Below the pieces are notes generated by a model that searched no databases, was not told the origin of the DNA, and saw only the letters and a program-made list of their open reading frames with translations. Positions 34,754 through 42,883 of a stretch of 64,000 nt of DNA are shown in pieces (position 1 is the stretch's first letter; every line of letters begins with the position of its first letter). Source of the stretch: Pseudomonas fluorescens (GTDB taxonomy: Bacteria > Pseudomonadota > Gammaproteobacteria > Pseudomonadales > Pseudomonadaceae); contig NZ_MOBX01000014.1 of NCBI RefSeq assembly GCF_003732425.1, forward strand, positions 858,816 to 922,815, given 5' to 3'. Both the position numbers and the translations under genes were made by a program.

Positions 34754-34795
34754 AATCGCAACCTTGCAGCAACGTCTACTGAACATCATCAAACC
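34733..34795 (+). promoter_or_regulatory. Leader stem-loop before aroP
   Basis: Outer stem of 8 perfect pairs (34733-34740 with 34788-34795), inner stem GCTGC 34745-34749 with GCAGC 34766-34770. The 3' arm lies just before the weak aroP ribosome site. Confidence 0.5.
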
Positions 34796-34813
34796 TTGCG
34801 TGAGACCTTTTTC

Positions 34814-36232
34814 ATGAGTGGACAACCCTCGCAATCAGGCGAGCTCAAACGCGGCCTGAAAAATCGCCACATTCAACTGATCGCCCTCGGCGGCGCGATC
34901 GGTACCGGATTGTTCCTCGGCTCGGCCGGGGTACTGAAATCCGCCGGCCCGTCGATGATCCTCGGCTACGCCATCTGCGGCTTCATCGCCTTCATGATCA
35001 TGCGCCAGCTCGGCGAGATGATTGTCGAAGAGCCGGTGGCCGGTTCCTTCAGCCATTTTGCGCACAAGTACTGGGGCGGCTTTGCCGGTTTCCTGTCGGG
35101 CTGGAACTGCTGGATTCTGTACATTCTGGTGGGCATGTCGGAGCTGACGGCGGTCGGCAAATACATTCATTACTGGGCGCCGGACATCCCGACCTGGGTC
35201 TCTGCGGCAGCCTTCTTCGTGCTGATCAACGCGATCAACCTGGCCAACGTCAAAGTCTTCGGTGAGGCCGAATTCTGGTTCGCGATCATCAAGGTCGTAG
35301 CGATCGTCGGCATGATTGCGCTCGGCAGTTACCTGCTGGTCAGTGGCCATGGCGGTCCGCAAGCCTCGGTGAGCAACCTGTGGTCGCACGGTGGTTTCTT
35401 CCCGAATGGCGTGAGCGGGCTGGTGATGGCCATGGCGATCATCATGTTCTCGTTCGGTGGTCTGGAAATGCTCGGTTTCACCGCCGCTGAAGCGGACAAG
35501 CCGAAGACCGTGATCCCGAAAGCGATCAACCAGGTGATCTACCGGATCCTGATTTTCTACATCGGTGCGCTGGTGATCCTGCTGTCGCTGACCCCATGGG
35601 ACAGCCTGCTGGAAACCCTCAATGCGTCCGGCGATTCGTACAGCGGTAGCCCGTTCGTGCAAGTGTTCTCGATGCTCGGCAGCAACACCGCCGCGCACAT
35701 CCTCAACTTTGTGGTGCTGACTGCCGCGTTGTCGGTGTACAACAGCGGCACCTACTGCAACAGCCGTATGCTGTTGGGCATGGCCGAGCAGGGCGATGCG
35801 CCGAAAGTGCTGGCGAAAATCGACAAGCGTGGCGTGCCGGTGCGTTCGATCCTGGCCTCCGCTGCGGTGACCCTGGTCGCTGTGCTGCTGAACTACCTGA
35901 TCCCGCAACACGCGCTGGAACTGCTGATGTCCCTCGTCGTGGCGACACTGGTGATCAACTGGGCAATGATCAGCTTCTCGCACTTCAAGTTCCGCCAGCA
36001 TATGAACAAGACCCAGCAGACGCCGCTGTTCAAGGCGCTGTGGTATCCGTACGGCAACTACGTCTGCCTGGCATTCGTCGCCTTCATCCTCGGCGTGATG
36101 CTGTTGATCCCGGGCATTCAGATCTCGGTGTACGCGATTCCGGTGTGGGTGGTGTTCATGTGGGTCTGCTACGTGATCAAGAACAAGCGCGGTGCGCAGC
36201 AGGCCGTGCATGCGGCAGGTGCTGCCAAATAA
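34814..36232 (+). CDS. aroP: Aromatic amino-acid permease AroP
   Basis: 472 residues from ATG 34814, APC superfamily, twelve membrane helices. The N-terminal LKRGLKNRHIQLIALGGAIGTGLFLGSA is the AroP/PheP signature and the consensus EEPVAGSFSHFA follows. It imports Phe, Tyr and Trp by proton symport. The ribosome site is weak (GTGAGA), which fits regulation through the leader. The assignment among AroP, PheP and related permeases rests on overall similarity from memory. A terminator follows 18 bases after the stop. Confidence 0.88.
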   Translation: MSGQPSQSGELKRGLKNRHIQLIALGGAIGTGLFLGSAGVLKSAGPSMILGYAICGFIAFMIMRQLGEMIVEEPVAGSFSHFAHKYWGGFAGFLSGWNCWILYILVGMSELTAVGKYIHYWAPDIPTWVSAAAFFVLINAINLANVKVFGEAEFWFAIIKVVAIVGMIALGSYLLVSGHGGPQASVSNLWSHGGFFPNGVSGLVMAMAIIMFSFGGLEMLGFTAAEADKPKTVIPKAINQVIYRILIFYIGALVILLSLTPWDSLLETLNASGDSYSGSPFVQVFSMLGSNTAAHILNFVVLTAALSVYNSGTYCNSRMLLGMAEQGDAPKVLAKIDKRGVPVRSILASAAVTLVAVLLNYLIPQHALELLMSLVVATLVINWAMISFSHFKFRQHMNKTQQTPLFKALWYPYGNYVCLAFVAFILGVMLLIPGIQISVYAIPVWVVFMWVCYVIKNKRGAQQAVHAAGAAK

Positions 36233-36249
36233 GCGCTGACGCAGAAACG

Positions 36250-36279
36250 AAAAACCCGGCCTGAGTGCCGGGTTTTTTT
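36250..36279 (+). terminator. Rho-independent terminator of aroP
   Basis: AAAAACCCGGC, loop CTGAGT, GCCGGGTTTTTTT. The symmetric A/T flanks allow use from the minus-strand SHMT-like gene too. Confidence 0.92.
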
Positions 36280-36300
36280 ATGGGTGCAAATGCTGGGACT

Positions 36301-37650
36301 CTATTGATAGTCAGCGACAGGATAGTCCCTGCACAAGGTTTCGACCTCTGAACGAAACTGCGCAAGGAGCAGGGGCTCCAGTGTGTAGTCTTGTTCGCCG
36401 AGCGGCGCCACCGTGTTCAGAATCCGCACGATCAAATCGACGATCTGGCGGCTGCCGTGGACATCGACCCGGCGCTGCGCCAGCGCGCCCGTGCCGATGC
36501 GCAGCCCGCTAGCCACGAGTGTCGAGCGGTGATCGCCGGGCACGCGATGGCGATTGACGATGATCCCGCAGTGACCCAGCGCTGCCTCCGCGATAGCGCC
36601 CGTGATGCCGCCACGCAAGCGAACCAGCACCGTATGGTTTTCACTGCAGCCGCCGACCACCTCATAATCCTTGGCCTGAAACGCTTTGGCCATTTCATCC
36701 GCAGTACTGCGGATCTGCGCCATGCAGGCATCGAATTCTGCTGACATGGCGTAACCCAGCGCGGCAGCCTTTGCTGCGATCATGTTGGCGGCGGGTGCGC
36801 CCTGCATTCGCGGGTAAACGGCTTGATCCAGCAGACGACTGAAAGTAGTGCGCAAACCGGGAATCTTGGTGTTCGCATCAGCACCGCTGAGGATCAAGCC
36901 ACCCCGAGGCCCGCCGAGTTGCTTGTGCGTGCAGGTGACGGTGACGTGGGCGGCGTCGATCGGACCTGGATGACGCCCGGTGGCGACAAGCCCGGCGATA
37001 TGCGAGATGTCGGCGAGCAGGATGGCTCCGGCTTCATCGGCAATGTCGCGAAACCGTTTGAAATCCACCACGCGTGAATAGGCAGTGGCGCCGCAGAGGA
37101 TGACGCGTGGGCGATGGGCTAGCGCCAGCAGGCGCACCTTGTCGTAATCAATAAGACCGTCGGATGTCGTGCCGTACTGGATCGCCTTGTAGTAGGCGCC
37201 GGAAAACGCGGCGAGGCTGCCATGGGTGAGATGACCACCGTGTTCCACCGCCATGCCCAACAGGGTATCGCCAGGCTCAAGCAGTGCTGTGAGCACCTGA
37301 TAAATAGCGTTCGACGCTGAATGTGGCTGCACGTTGGCGTATTGCGCGCCGAACAACTCACGCGCCCGGCGGATGGCCAGCGACTCGACCCGTTCGACGT
37401 TCTCGCACCCTGCGCTGTAGCGCTTGCCGGACATGCCCTCTGCCGTCACGTTGACCAGCACGGAAGCGCAGGCTACCAACGTTCGCGGCTGGACTGCGCA
37501 GGAGGAGGAGACCAGTGAAAGCGTGTGCTGTTGACGCGTGACTTCTGCGTCGAGAATAGCCGCCAGTTCGGCATCTTCGGTACGGAGATCCGCCAGGCCA
37601 CGTCGGAGTAAGTCAGCCTGGTTCTGGAGCGGTTCAGTAGTGACTGCCAT
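36301..37650 (-). CDS. SHMT-like PLP enzyme lacking the catalytic Glu
   Basis: 449 residues from ATG 37650 (AAGGAA upstream). It follows E. coli GlyA closely in many blocks: AEGMSGKRYSAGCENV, ANVQPHSASNA, GGHLTHGS, DISHIAGLVATG and the PLP-lysine motif THKQLGGPRGGL near residue 240. The canonical IASEN block is LVSSSC here, so the active-site Glu is Ser50, and the KYAEG Tyr is Thr. Folate-dependent serine-glycine exchange therefore looks impaired, and an aldolase, transaldolase or amino-acid-modifying role is possible. It is monocistronic, divergent from the HTH/transporter pair. Confidence 0.88.
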   Translation of the reverse strand: MAVTTEPLQNQADLLRRGLADLRTEDAELAAILDAEVTRQQHTLSLVSSSCAVQPRTLVACASVLVNVTAEGMSGKRYSAGCENVERVESLAIRRARELFGAQYANVQPHSASNAIYQVLTALLEPGDTLLGMAVEHGGHLTHGSLAAFSGAYYKAIQYGTTSDGLIDYDKVRLLALAHRPRVILCGATAYSRVVDFKRFRDIADEAGAILLADISHIAGLVATGRHPGPIDAAHVTVTCTHKQLGGPRGGLILSGADANTKIPGLRTTFSRLLDQAVYPRMQGAPAANMIAAKAAALGYAMSAEFDACMAQIRSTADEMAKAFQAKDYEVVGGCSENHTVLVRLRGGITGAIAEAALGHCGIIVNRHRVPGDHRSTLVASGLRIGTGALAQRRVDVHGSRQIVDLIVRILNTVAPLGEQDYTLEPLLLAQFRSEVETLCRDYPVADYQ

Positions 37651-37738
37651 TGCTTGATTCCTTCCCTGTTTACTGTGCGCTGCAAACCGCAACGCGACTT
37701 CCCTGTTTTGCGTGATGCGAACATCCTGCTTGCCGAAT

Positions 37739-37796
37739 CTGTACAGGCGAATCCGTGTTCTGCCCGCTGTGCGCGCAAAACTAAACTCTGTACAGG
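37739..37796. promoter_or_regulatory. Two CTGTACAGG boxes upstream of the SHMT-like gene
   Basis: CTGTACAGG at 37739-37747 and again at 37788-37796, 49 bases apart (start to start) and in the same orientation. CTGTACAG is itself palindromic. It looks like a two-site operator; the regulator is unknown. Confidence 0.5.
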
Positions 37797-38039
37797 CCCC
37801 CCGATTTTCGGTTGTTTCACGTTCAAAGATGAGAGGCCAGCTCGACGCATCATAGATTTTTCGGTGACGAACGCCACCGAATTAATCAAAAAAATGAACA
37901 TTCTTCAAATAAAATGATTCTTTTTGTCGTTGCTTCGGGTGTAAAACAGCAGCAGTTCCGAGACGGCTTTGAGTCGCCAGCGTCGAGGGTGGCGTTTTTC
38001 AGTGGACTTTTTGTACCGAACCCAAGGAGGGAGAGTGCT

Positions 38040-38108
38040 ATGATCTCGCGCGGCACTGACAGGGATAGAACTGCAATTTCCTACCTCACTTGTGTATGCC
38101 CGGAATGA
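38040..38108 (+). CDS. Possible 22-aa leader ORF before the HTH gene
   Basis: ATG 38040 follows AAGGAGGGAGAG, a very strong ribosome site, and encodes 22 residues ending TCVCPE. The next gene starts about 50 bases later with a poor ribosome site, so translational coupling is possible. No homology is recognised. Apart from this and the CTGTACAGG boxes I see nothing in 37651-38159. Confidence 0.3.
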   Translation: MISRGTDRDRTAISYLTCVCPE

Positions 38109-38159
38109 TCATTCGGGGCGTGACAATGATTGCAGTTAAAAATGGATGGTAAGCATGTG

Positions 38160-38765
38160 ATGCACAGAAGAGAAAGATCGGAGAATCTGAAAAACAACAT
38201 CAAGTACCTGATAAAGAGTCGCGGCGAGACGCAGTTGTCCTTGTGTCACTCCAGTGGTTTGACGCGTACCACCATCTATAACATTCTTGAAGGCAAGGTG
38301 GTCAATGTACAACAGTCCACTGTGCGCAAGATTTCTGATTTCTTCGGGGTTTCTTATGAAGAAATAGAGACGATTGATTTTGAAGAGAAGGAAATCATCG
38401 AAAGCAGTATTTCTCCGCAGGGGAATATGAATCCGGCGGCTGTTCCGGTTATTAAAGAAAGTGTGCTACTGCAAAGTCTGGATAAAAGAATTGGTGAGTT
38501 GGCGACGATTTATCCACTGACTTACTATTTTGGCGCGTCCTTTAATCTGATTGGTGTGCTGCTGGAAAACGAAATCAGCGGTATGCATGAGTCCGGCGAT
38601 CTGTTGATCGTGCAGAAAGGCGCGTCGAACAGCGACCGGGAAAAACTGGTTTATGACAAAATCACGGCGAAGTTATCCATATGCCATGAAGGCAGTATTG
38701 ATACGGAGCGTGTAGGCGTGATCGGGGATGTAATCGAGGAACGATTCAATGGACTGCAGTGTTGA
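38160..38765 (+). CDS. XRE-family regulator with S24-like C-terminus
   Basis: 201 residues from ATG 38160; ATG 38142 and TTG 38130 are in frame, and none has a convincing ribosome site. The HTH lies at about 8-65 (TQLSLCHSSGLTRTTIYNILEGK, then VRKISDFFGVSYEEI). The C-terminal half (SGDLLIVQKG near 148) recalls the LexA/CI S24 fold without a visible Ser-Lys dyad, so self-cleavage is unlikely. Low GC compared with neighbours. Its end overlaps the transporter start by 17 bases, implying one unit. Confidence 0.8.
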   Translation: MHRRERSENLKNNIKYLIKSRGETQLSLCHSSGLTRTTIYNILEGKVVNVQQSTVRKISDFFGVSYEEIETIDFEEKEIIESSISPQGNMNPAAVPVIKESVLLQSLDKRIGELATIYPLTYYFGASFNLIGVLLENEISGMHESGDLLIVQKGASNSDREKLVYDKITAKLSICHEGSIDTERVGVIGDVIEERFNGLQC

Positions 38766-39624
38766 AATGGAAAACAGCAAGTACAAATTGCTGGGGTTCG
38801 AAAATGGAAAAAGCCTGGCCGTTATCATGGTGATTGCCACAGGCAAGATAATTAAAATAAAACTGAGCGAAGTTTTGAATAGTGAGATTATGGATAATCT
38901 GAACAAAGTCGAAGTAAAAAATCTCTACAAGAAGTTCTACTCCCAGGGTGGGGCGCTGACGGCTTACGAAATCAATGATCGTCATGAGAGTTCCTGGATG
39001 ATCTACATCATCCTGAACCTGATGCTGTTCACGCTGTATATCTTCACCAGTATTGCGGCGACCAAGCCGATCTACCTGGATTACTTTGACATTGTCGTGA
39101 CCCCGGGAACCTTTCTTTATCCGCTGACCTTTCTGATCGTTGACTTGTTGAACGAGACCTTTGGTCTGCGGTTGGCACGCCGGGCGATTCTCTTTGCGTT
39201 CATCAGCAATGCGGCGATTATCATTCTATTGGCGATTACCACCCATCTGCCGGGGCTGCCGGGGTGGAAGCTCGATGGACCTTACAATGACGTGATCAGT
39301 CAATTGTCTTCTGTTCTGGTAGCGTCTTCGATTTCGTTTCTGGTGTCCGAGAATATAAACTCCTATCTGTTGTGCAAGATCAAGGAACTGACCAACTCCA
39401 GATTCCTCTTCTTGCGGGTGTTCTTGAGTACATTGTTTGCGGTAATCATCGACAGCTTTCTGTTCTGCTACATCGCATTCTATGGAACGATGGAGAATAG
39501 CGCGATTTTGAGCATGATCTATGTGCAGATCGCGATCAAAGTGGGTTTTGCTTTCTTTAATATCATGCCCGCCTACGGGGCGCGGTCATTGTTCAAAAAG
39601 TATCTGACGGGAAACCAGGTTTGA
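38749..39624 (+). CDS. Queuosine-precursor transporter (VUT/YhhQ family) with N-terminal extension
   Basis: 291 residues. GAGG 9 bases before ATG 38749 supports this start; ATG 38767 is the alternative. Residues about 85-285 are the six-helix VUT/YhhQ domain (PGTFLYPLTFLIVDLLNETFG is diagnostic) that imports preQ0/preQ1. E. coli YhhQ has about 220 residues, so the first about 80 (LLGFENGKSLAVIMVIATGKII) are an unexplained cytoplasmic module. A queC gene lies convergently 50 bases downstream, in keeping with 7-deazaguanine metabolism. Low GC suggests acquisition. Confidence 0.88.
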   Translation: MDCSVEMENSKYKLLGFENGKSLAVIMVIATGKIIKIKLSEVLNSEIMDNLNKVEVKNLYKKFYSQGGALTAYEINDRHESSWMIYIILNLMLFTLYIFTSIAATKPIYLDYFDIVVTPGTFLYPLTFLIVDLLNETFGLRLARRAILFAFISNAAIIILLAITTHLPGLPGWKLDGPYNDVISQLSSVLVASSISFLVSENINSYLLCKIKELTNSRFLFLRVFLSTLFAVIIDSFLFCYIAFYGTMENSAILSMIYVQIAIKVGFAFFNIMPAYGARSLFKKYLTGNQV

Positions 39625-39633
39625 TCGAATAGA

Positions 39634-39676
39634 AAAACGCTCACTCGGTTAGCCCGAGTGAGCGTTCCTTTTTTTA
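39634..39676. terminator. Bidirectional terminator between transporter and queC
   Basis: AACGCTCACTCGG, short loop, CCGAGTGAGCGTT, flanked by AAAAA on the left and TTTTTTT on the right. Confidence 0.9.
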
Positions 39677-40372
39677 GTTTAACTTCAGTTTCAATTTCAA
39701 ACTGTTGATGACCTGCTCTTTGTTTTCCAGGAACTCGTTGAGCCCTTTCGCGCGAAGATTGCACGCGTCACAGTCGCCGCATCCGCTTCCAGCGATACCG
39801 TTGTAGCAGGTCAGCGTCTGATGACGAATCAGGTCCAGTTGATTGTGGTAATCAGCCAGCGCCCAGGTTTCGGCTTTGTTCAGCCACATCAGTGGCGTTT
39901 CCAGACGTAACTTGTAATCCATGCCCAGTTCAAGCGCGTTGTTCAACGCCTTGACGAACTCATCGCGGCAATCCGGGTAACCCGAGAAGTCGGTTTCGCA
40001 AACGCCGGTGATGACTGTTCTGGCTTGAACCTGATACGCATAGATAGAGGCGAGGGTCAAAAACAGAATGTTTCTTCCCGGTACGAAAGTGCTCGGCAGA
40101 CTTTCTCCGGAACTGTTTACGGTCGGCACGGGAATGTTGTCGCGGGTCAGGCTGCTGATCGCCAGTTCATTGAGCAGAGAGACATCCATTACTTTATGGA
40201 CGGTCACACCAAGCTGTTTGCAAAGTTGCTGGGCAACTTCAATTTCCGCGTGGTGGCGCTGACCATAATCGAAGGTGATGCAGTGGACTTCATCGTAGTG
40301 GGTCAGCGCATGGATCAGGCAGGTCGTAGAGTCCTGGCCACCACTAAAAACGATAACTGCCTTGTTGCTCAT
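39674..40372 (-). CDS. queC: 7-cyano-7-deazaguanine synthase QueC (enterobacterial subtype)
   Basis: 232 residues. PP-loop SGGQDSTTC at 10-18, FDYGQRH, VPGRNILFLTLASIYAY, VCETDFSGYPDCRDEFV, and the zinc cysteines CGDCDAC near the C-terminus. It converts 7-carboxy-7-deazaguanine to preQ0 with ATP and ammonia. The signature FSGGQDSTTC is that of E. coli QueC, whereas the core pseudomonad enzyme, as I remember it, has LLSGGLDSAT; so this is probably a second, acquired queC. It is convergent with the transporter. Confidence 0.93.
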   Translation of the reverse strand: MSNKAVIVFSGGQDSTTCLIHALTHYDEVHCITFDYGQRHHAEIEVAQQLCKQLGVTVHKVMDVSLLNELAISSLTRDNIPVPTVNSSGESLPSTFVPGRNILFLTLASIYAYQVQARTVITGVCETDFSGYPDCRDEFVKALNNALELGMDYKLRLETPLMWLNKAETWALADYHNQLDLIRHQTLTCYNGIAGSGCGDCDACNLRAKGLNEFLENKEQVINSLKLKLKLN

Positions 40373-40529
40373 AAGTCTGCTTCCTGCATTAAACGGGTAA
40401 ATTTAAAGGTCGCAATGGTAACTCGAAATGACGCTCGATATAAGTGCGCTGGAAGTTGCGCCCGCAGGCCGCAGGTCGCTTTGCAGCTAATCGCGGTATC
40501 CTGTGCACTCTGATTACGGATGCTTTTCC

Positions 40530-40943
40530 ATGCTGGTGATTTCCAACAACGTGCATCTGCCGGATGCCGAGATCGAACTGACCGCCATCCGCGCGCAAGG
40601 CGCCGGAGGGCAGAACGTCAACAAGGTCTCCAGCGCTGTGCACCTGCGCTTCGACATTCCGGCCTCGTCGTTGCCCGAGTTCTACAAGGAACGGCTGCTG
40701 GCGCTGCGCGACAGTCGCATCACCAGCGATGGCGTGTTGATCATCAAGGCCCAGCAATACCGCACGCAGGAAGCCAATCGCGCGGATGCGCTGGAGCGTC
40801 TGGTCGAGCTGATCCTCAGCGCCACCAAAGTCGAAAAGAAACGCCGCCCGACCAAGCCGACCCTCGGCTCGAAGAAGCGTCGGCTCGAATCGAAAACCAA
40901 ACGCGGCAGCATCAAGGCCGGGCGTGGCAAAGTGGACTTTTAG
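40530..40943 (+). CDS. arfB: Alternative ribosome-rescue factor ArfB (YaeJ)
   Basis: 137 residues from ATG 40530. The catalytic GGQ lies in RAQGAGGQNVNKVSSAVHLRF, as in class I release factors, and a basic Lys/Arg-rich C-terminal tail (about 105-137) should enter the empty mRNA channel. It frees peptidyl-tRNA from stalled ribosomes without a stop codon. The 3' end overlaps the convergent MFS gene by 4 bases. Confidence 0.95.
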   Translation: MLVISNNVHLPDAEIELTAIRAQGAGGQNVNKVSSAVHLRFDIPASSLPEFYKERLLALRDSRITSDGVLIIKAQQYRTQEANRADALERLVELILSATKVEKKRRPTKPTLGSKKRRLESKTKRGSIKAGRGKVDF

Positions 40944-42139
40944 TCTTCGCGGTACTTGGCCGTGTGCTTGTACAGATAAACACTCAAGGCCAGTCCGCTC
41001 AATGCAGCGAGAGCGGCGAACAGGAAGATCGAAGCAAAGCCAAAGCCTGCCGCAATCGCCCCGGCCAAAGGCCCGGTGATCCCCAGCGACAAATCAATGA
41101 ACAGCGAATAAGCACCCACCGCTGCGCCACGGCTTGACGCCGGCACCAGATTTACAGCCTCTACGCCCAGCGCCGGAAACACCAGCGAGAATCCGAAACC
41201 GCTCAACGCCGCACCGGCCAGCGCCCAATGTGCGTCTGGTGCGAGCCACAACAGCAGCAGGCCAAGGGTTTCCACCGACAGGCAGGCAATCGCCACACGA
41301 AAGCCGCCGAGACGGTTGATCAGGTTGCCGAACAGCAGTCGCGCACCGATGAAACTGGCGCCGAACAGGCTCAGGCACAGCACGGCGTTGTCCCAATGCT
41401 GCGTGGCGTAATACAGGGTGATGAACGTGGCGATGGTGCCGAAACCGATCGAGCCCAGCGCCAGACCACAACCGTGCGGAAACACGCGACCGAGCACATG
41501 CATGAACGGCAGACGTTCACCGACGACAATGGGAGCTGCGGTTTTCGGCCAGGCCAGCAACAGGCCCAGCGCCGCGAGCAGGATGATGCTGACGCCCATG
41601 CTCCACAACCCCAACTGGCCGACCAGCCACACGCCGAACGGCGCGCCGACCGCGAGTGCACCGTAACTGGCGATGCCGTTCCAGGAAATCACTTTGGCCG
41701 TATTCGCTGCGCCAACGCGGCCGATGCCCCAGCCAATCGAACCGGAACCGACAAGGCTTTCGGCGCTGCCCAGCACCAGTCGACCGATCAACAGACTGAT
41801 CAGGCTGAGCATCGGCAGGTTCGGTGTCCATGCCGAAATCAACATGAACACACCGCTCAAGCCACACCCGGCCAGGCCAATCATCACCGCGCGTTTGCTG
41901 CCCTGATTGTCGATGATCTTGCCGGCGTACGGACGGCTGAGCAGGGTGGCGAGGTATTGCACGCTGATCACCAGACCGGCGATCACCGCGCCGAAGCCCA
42001 GATCACTGTGCACATAACCCGGCAGCACCGCGAGCGGAATGCCGATGTTCAGGTAACCGATAAAGGTGAAGAGGACGATGGAAACGACTTGCAGCGTGAC
42101 CGCCAGGGGGCGCTGGGGTTCTGGCATAGAGGACGACAT
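40940..42139 (-). CDS. MFS transporter (YhhS-like)
   Basis: 399 residues, twelve membrane helices. The MFS loop 2-3 motif appears as SRPYAGKIIDNQGSKRAV, and FIGYLNIGIPLAVLPGYVH in helix 1 resembles the YhhS/YfcJ group, which includes exporters of sugars and of glyphosate-type compounds. The substrate cannot be inferred. It is transcribed alone, convergent with arfB. Confidence 0.9.
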   Translation of the reverse strand: MSSSMPEPQRPLAVTLQVVSIVLFTFIGYLNIGIPLAVLPGYVHSDLGFGAVIAGLVISVQYLATLLSRPYAGKIIDNQGSKRAVMIGLAGCGLSGVFMLISAWTPNLPMLSLISLLIGRLVLGSAESLVGSGSIGWGIGRVGAANTAKVISWNGIASYGALAVGAPFGVWLVGQLGLWSMGVSIILLAALGLLLAWPKTAAPIVVGERLPFMHVLGRVFPHGCGLALGSIGFGTIATFITLYYATQHWDNAVLCLSLFGASFIGARLLFGNLINRLGGFRVAIACLSVETLGLLLLWLAPDAHWALAGAALSGFGFSLVFPALGVEAVNLVPASSRGAAVGAYSLFIDLSLGITGPLAGAIAAGFGFASIFLFAALAALSGLALSVYLYKHTAKYRED

Positions 42140-42241
42140 GGGTAACGATCCACGGGAGCGGCAGATTAGATAGGCTGCTTATGATACCGGCGTGGAGGCG
42201 TCTGGGGCGGGAAAAGTAAAACTATTTGCCGGGAGGCCGTT

Positions 42242-42424
42242 TCAAGGTTTGGCGGGGGCAACCAGTTGAGTGGTGACCAGCGCTGCCAGGGCATTTTCTT
42301 CGCTGCCGAAGCGGGCGAGCAGGGCGGCCTGTTTCTCGGGCGAGAGGCGGCTCCAGATCTCGATCATTTTCTCGGTGGCGCCGATCAGTACGGCAGCTTG
42401 GCTTTCGGAGAATTCGTCGGTCAT
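42242..42424 (-). CDS. Small hypothetical protein, 60 aa
   Basis: 60 residues from ATG 42424 (MTDEFSESQAAVLIGATEKM); GAG lies about 9 bases upstream. It is a soluble helical protein with a central LSPEKQAALLARFGSEENAL segment. A longer open frame to 42526 would run through the next small gene's terminal region and lacks support. No family is recognised. It follows another small gene on the same strand by 70 bases. Confidence 0.6.
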   Translation of the reverse strand: MTDEFSESQAAVLIGATEKMIEIWSRLSPEKQAALLARFGSEENALAALVTTQLVAPAKP

Positions 42425-42494
42425 GGCAGGCTCGGGGTTCAGGCAGTGTGGAAAGCGCATGTTAGCGCTTTCCACACGGTCTGTACGACGGGTC

Positions 42495-42626
42495 TTACTC
42501 TTTGTTGTCGGCCGGGCGGCTCTCAACGGCTTCTTTCGGCTCGGGCTGTTGGGCGCCGGCTTGCTGCGTGGTCGTCTGCTCAGGTACGTGCAGGCTTGGG
42601 AAGGGGAGATTAGGAATCTCGTGCAT
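42495..42626 (-). CDS. Small hypothetical protein, 43 aa
   Basis: ATG 42626 with CGAGGAGCGC just upstream encodes 43 residues (MHEIPNLPFPSLHVPEQ...), rich in Pro, Gln and Glu and ending in PADNKE. It appears disordered. The strong ribosome site and Pseudomonas-like codon use argue for a real gene. No function is recognised. Confidence 0.6.
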   Translation of the reverse strand: MHEIPNLPFPSLHVPEQTTTQQAGAQQPEPKEAVESRPADNKE

Positions 42627-42789
42627 GGTTGCGCTCCTCGCTAAGTCTGTTGATAGATCTGGTAGATCCGCGCTTCTTGAAAGCCTGCGCAGGATACAGC
42701 AGGAAAAATGACAATCAGACTTTTAATTCAAATTAATGCGACAGATGGCCGCAGGGGAGGGCAAAACCTGCAGGTCACCACAAAACAAA

Positions 42790-42870
42790 TGTAGGAGCTG
42801 CCGAAGGCTGCGATCTTTTGATCCTGCTTTAAAAAAGATCAAAAGATCGCAGCCTTCGGCGGCTCCTACA
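42790..42870. repeat. REP pair (REPIN), GTAGGAGCTGCCG family
   Basis: Inverted pair just downstream of phhC (right arm with one change, GGCGGCTCC). Confidence 0.9.
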
Positions 42871-42883
42871 GGGTATTGCGGTA

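Noticed and set aside
36301..37650. ObiH-type threonine transaldolase
   Set aside because: The known enzymes keep the ANEN-type Glu and differ elsewhere; this protein is closer to GlyA and lacks that Glu.
38000..38160. preQ1 riboswitch before the transporter operon
   Set aside because: I could not find the conserved preQ1-I or preQ1-II core, and the first gene is a protein regulator instead.
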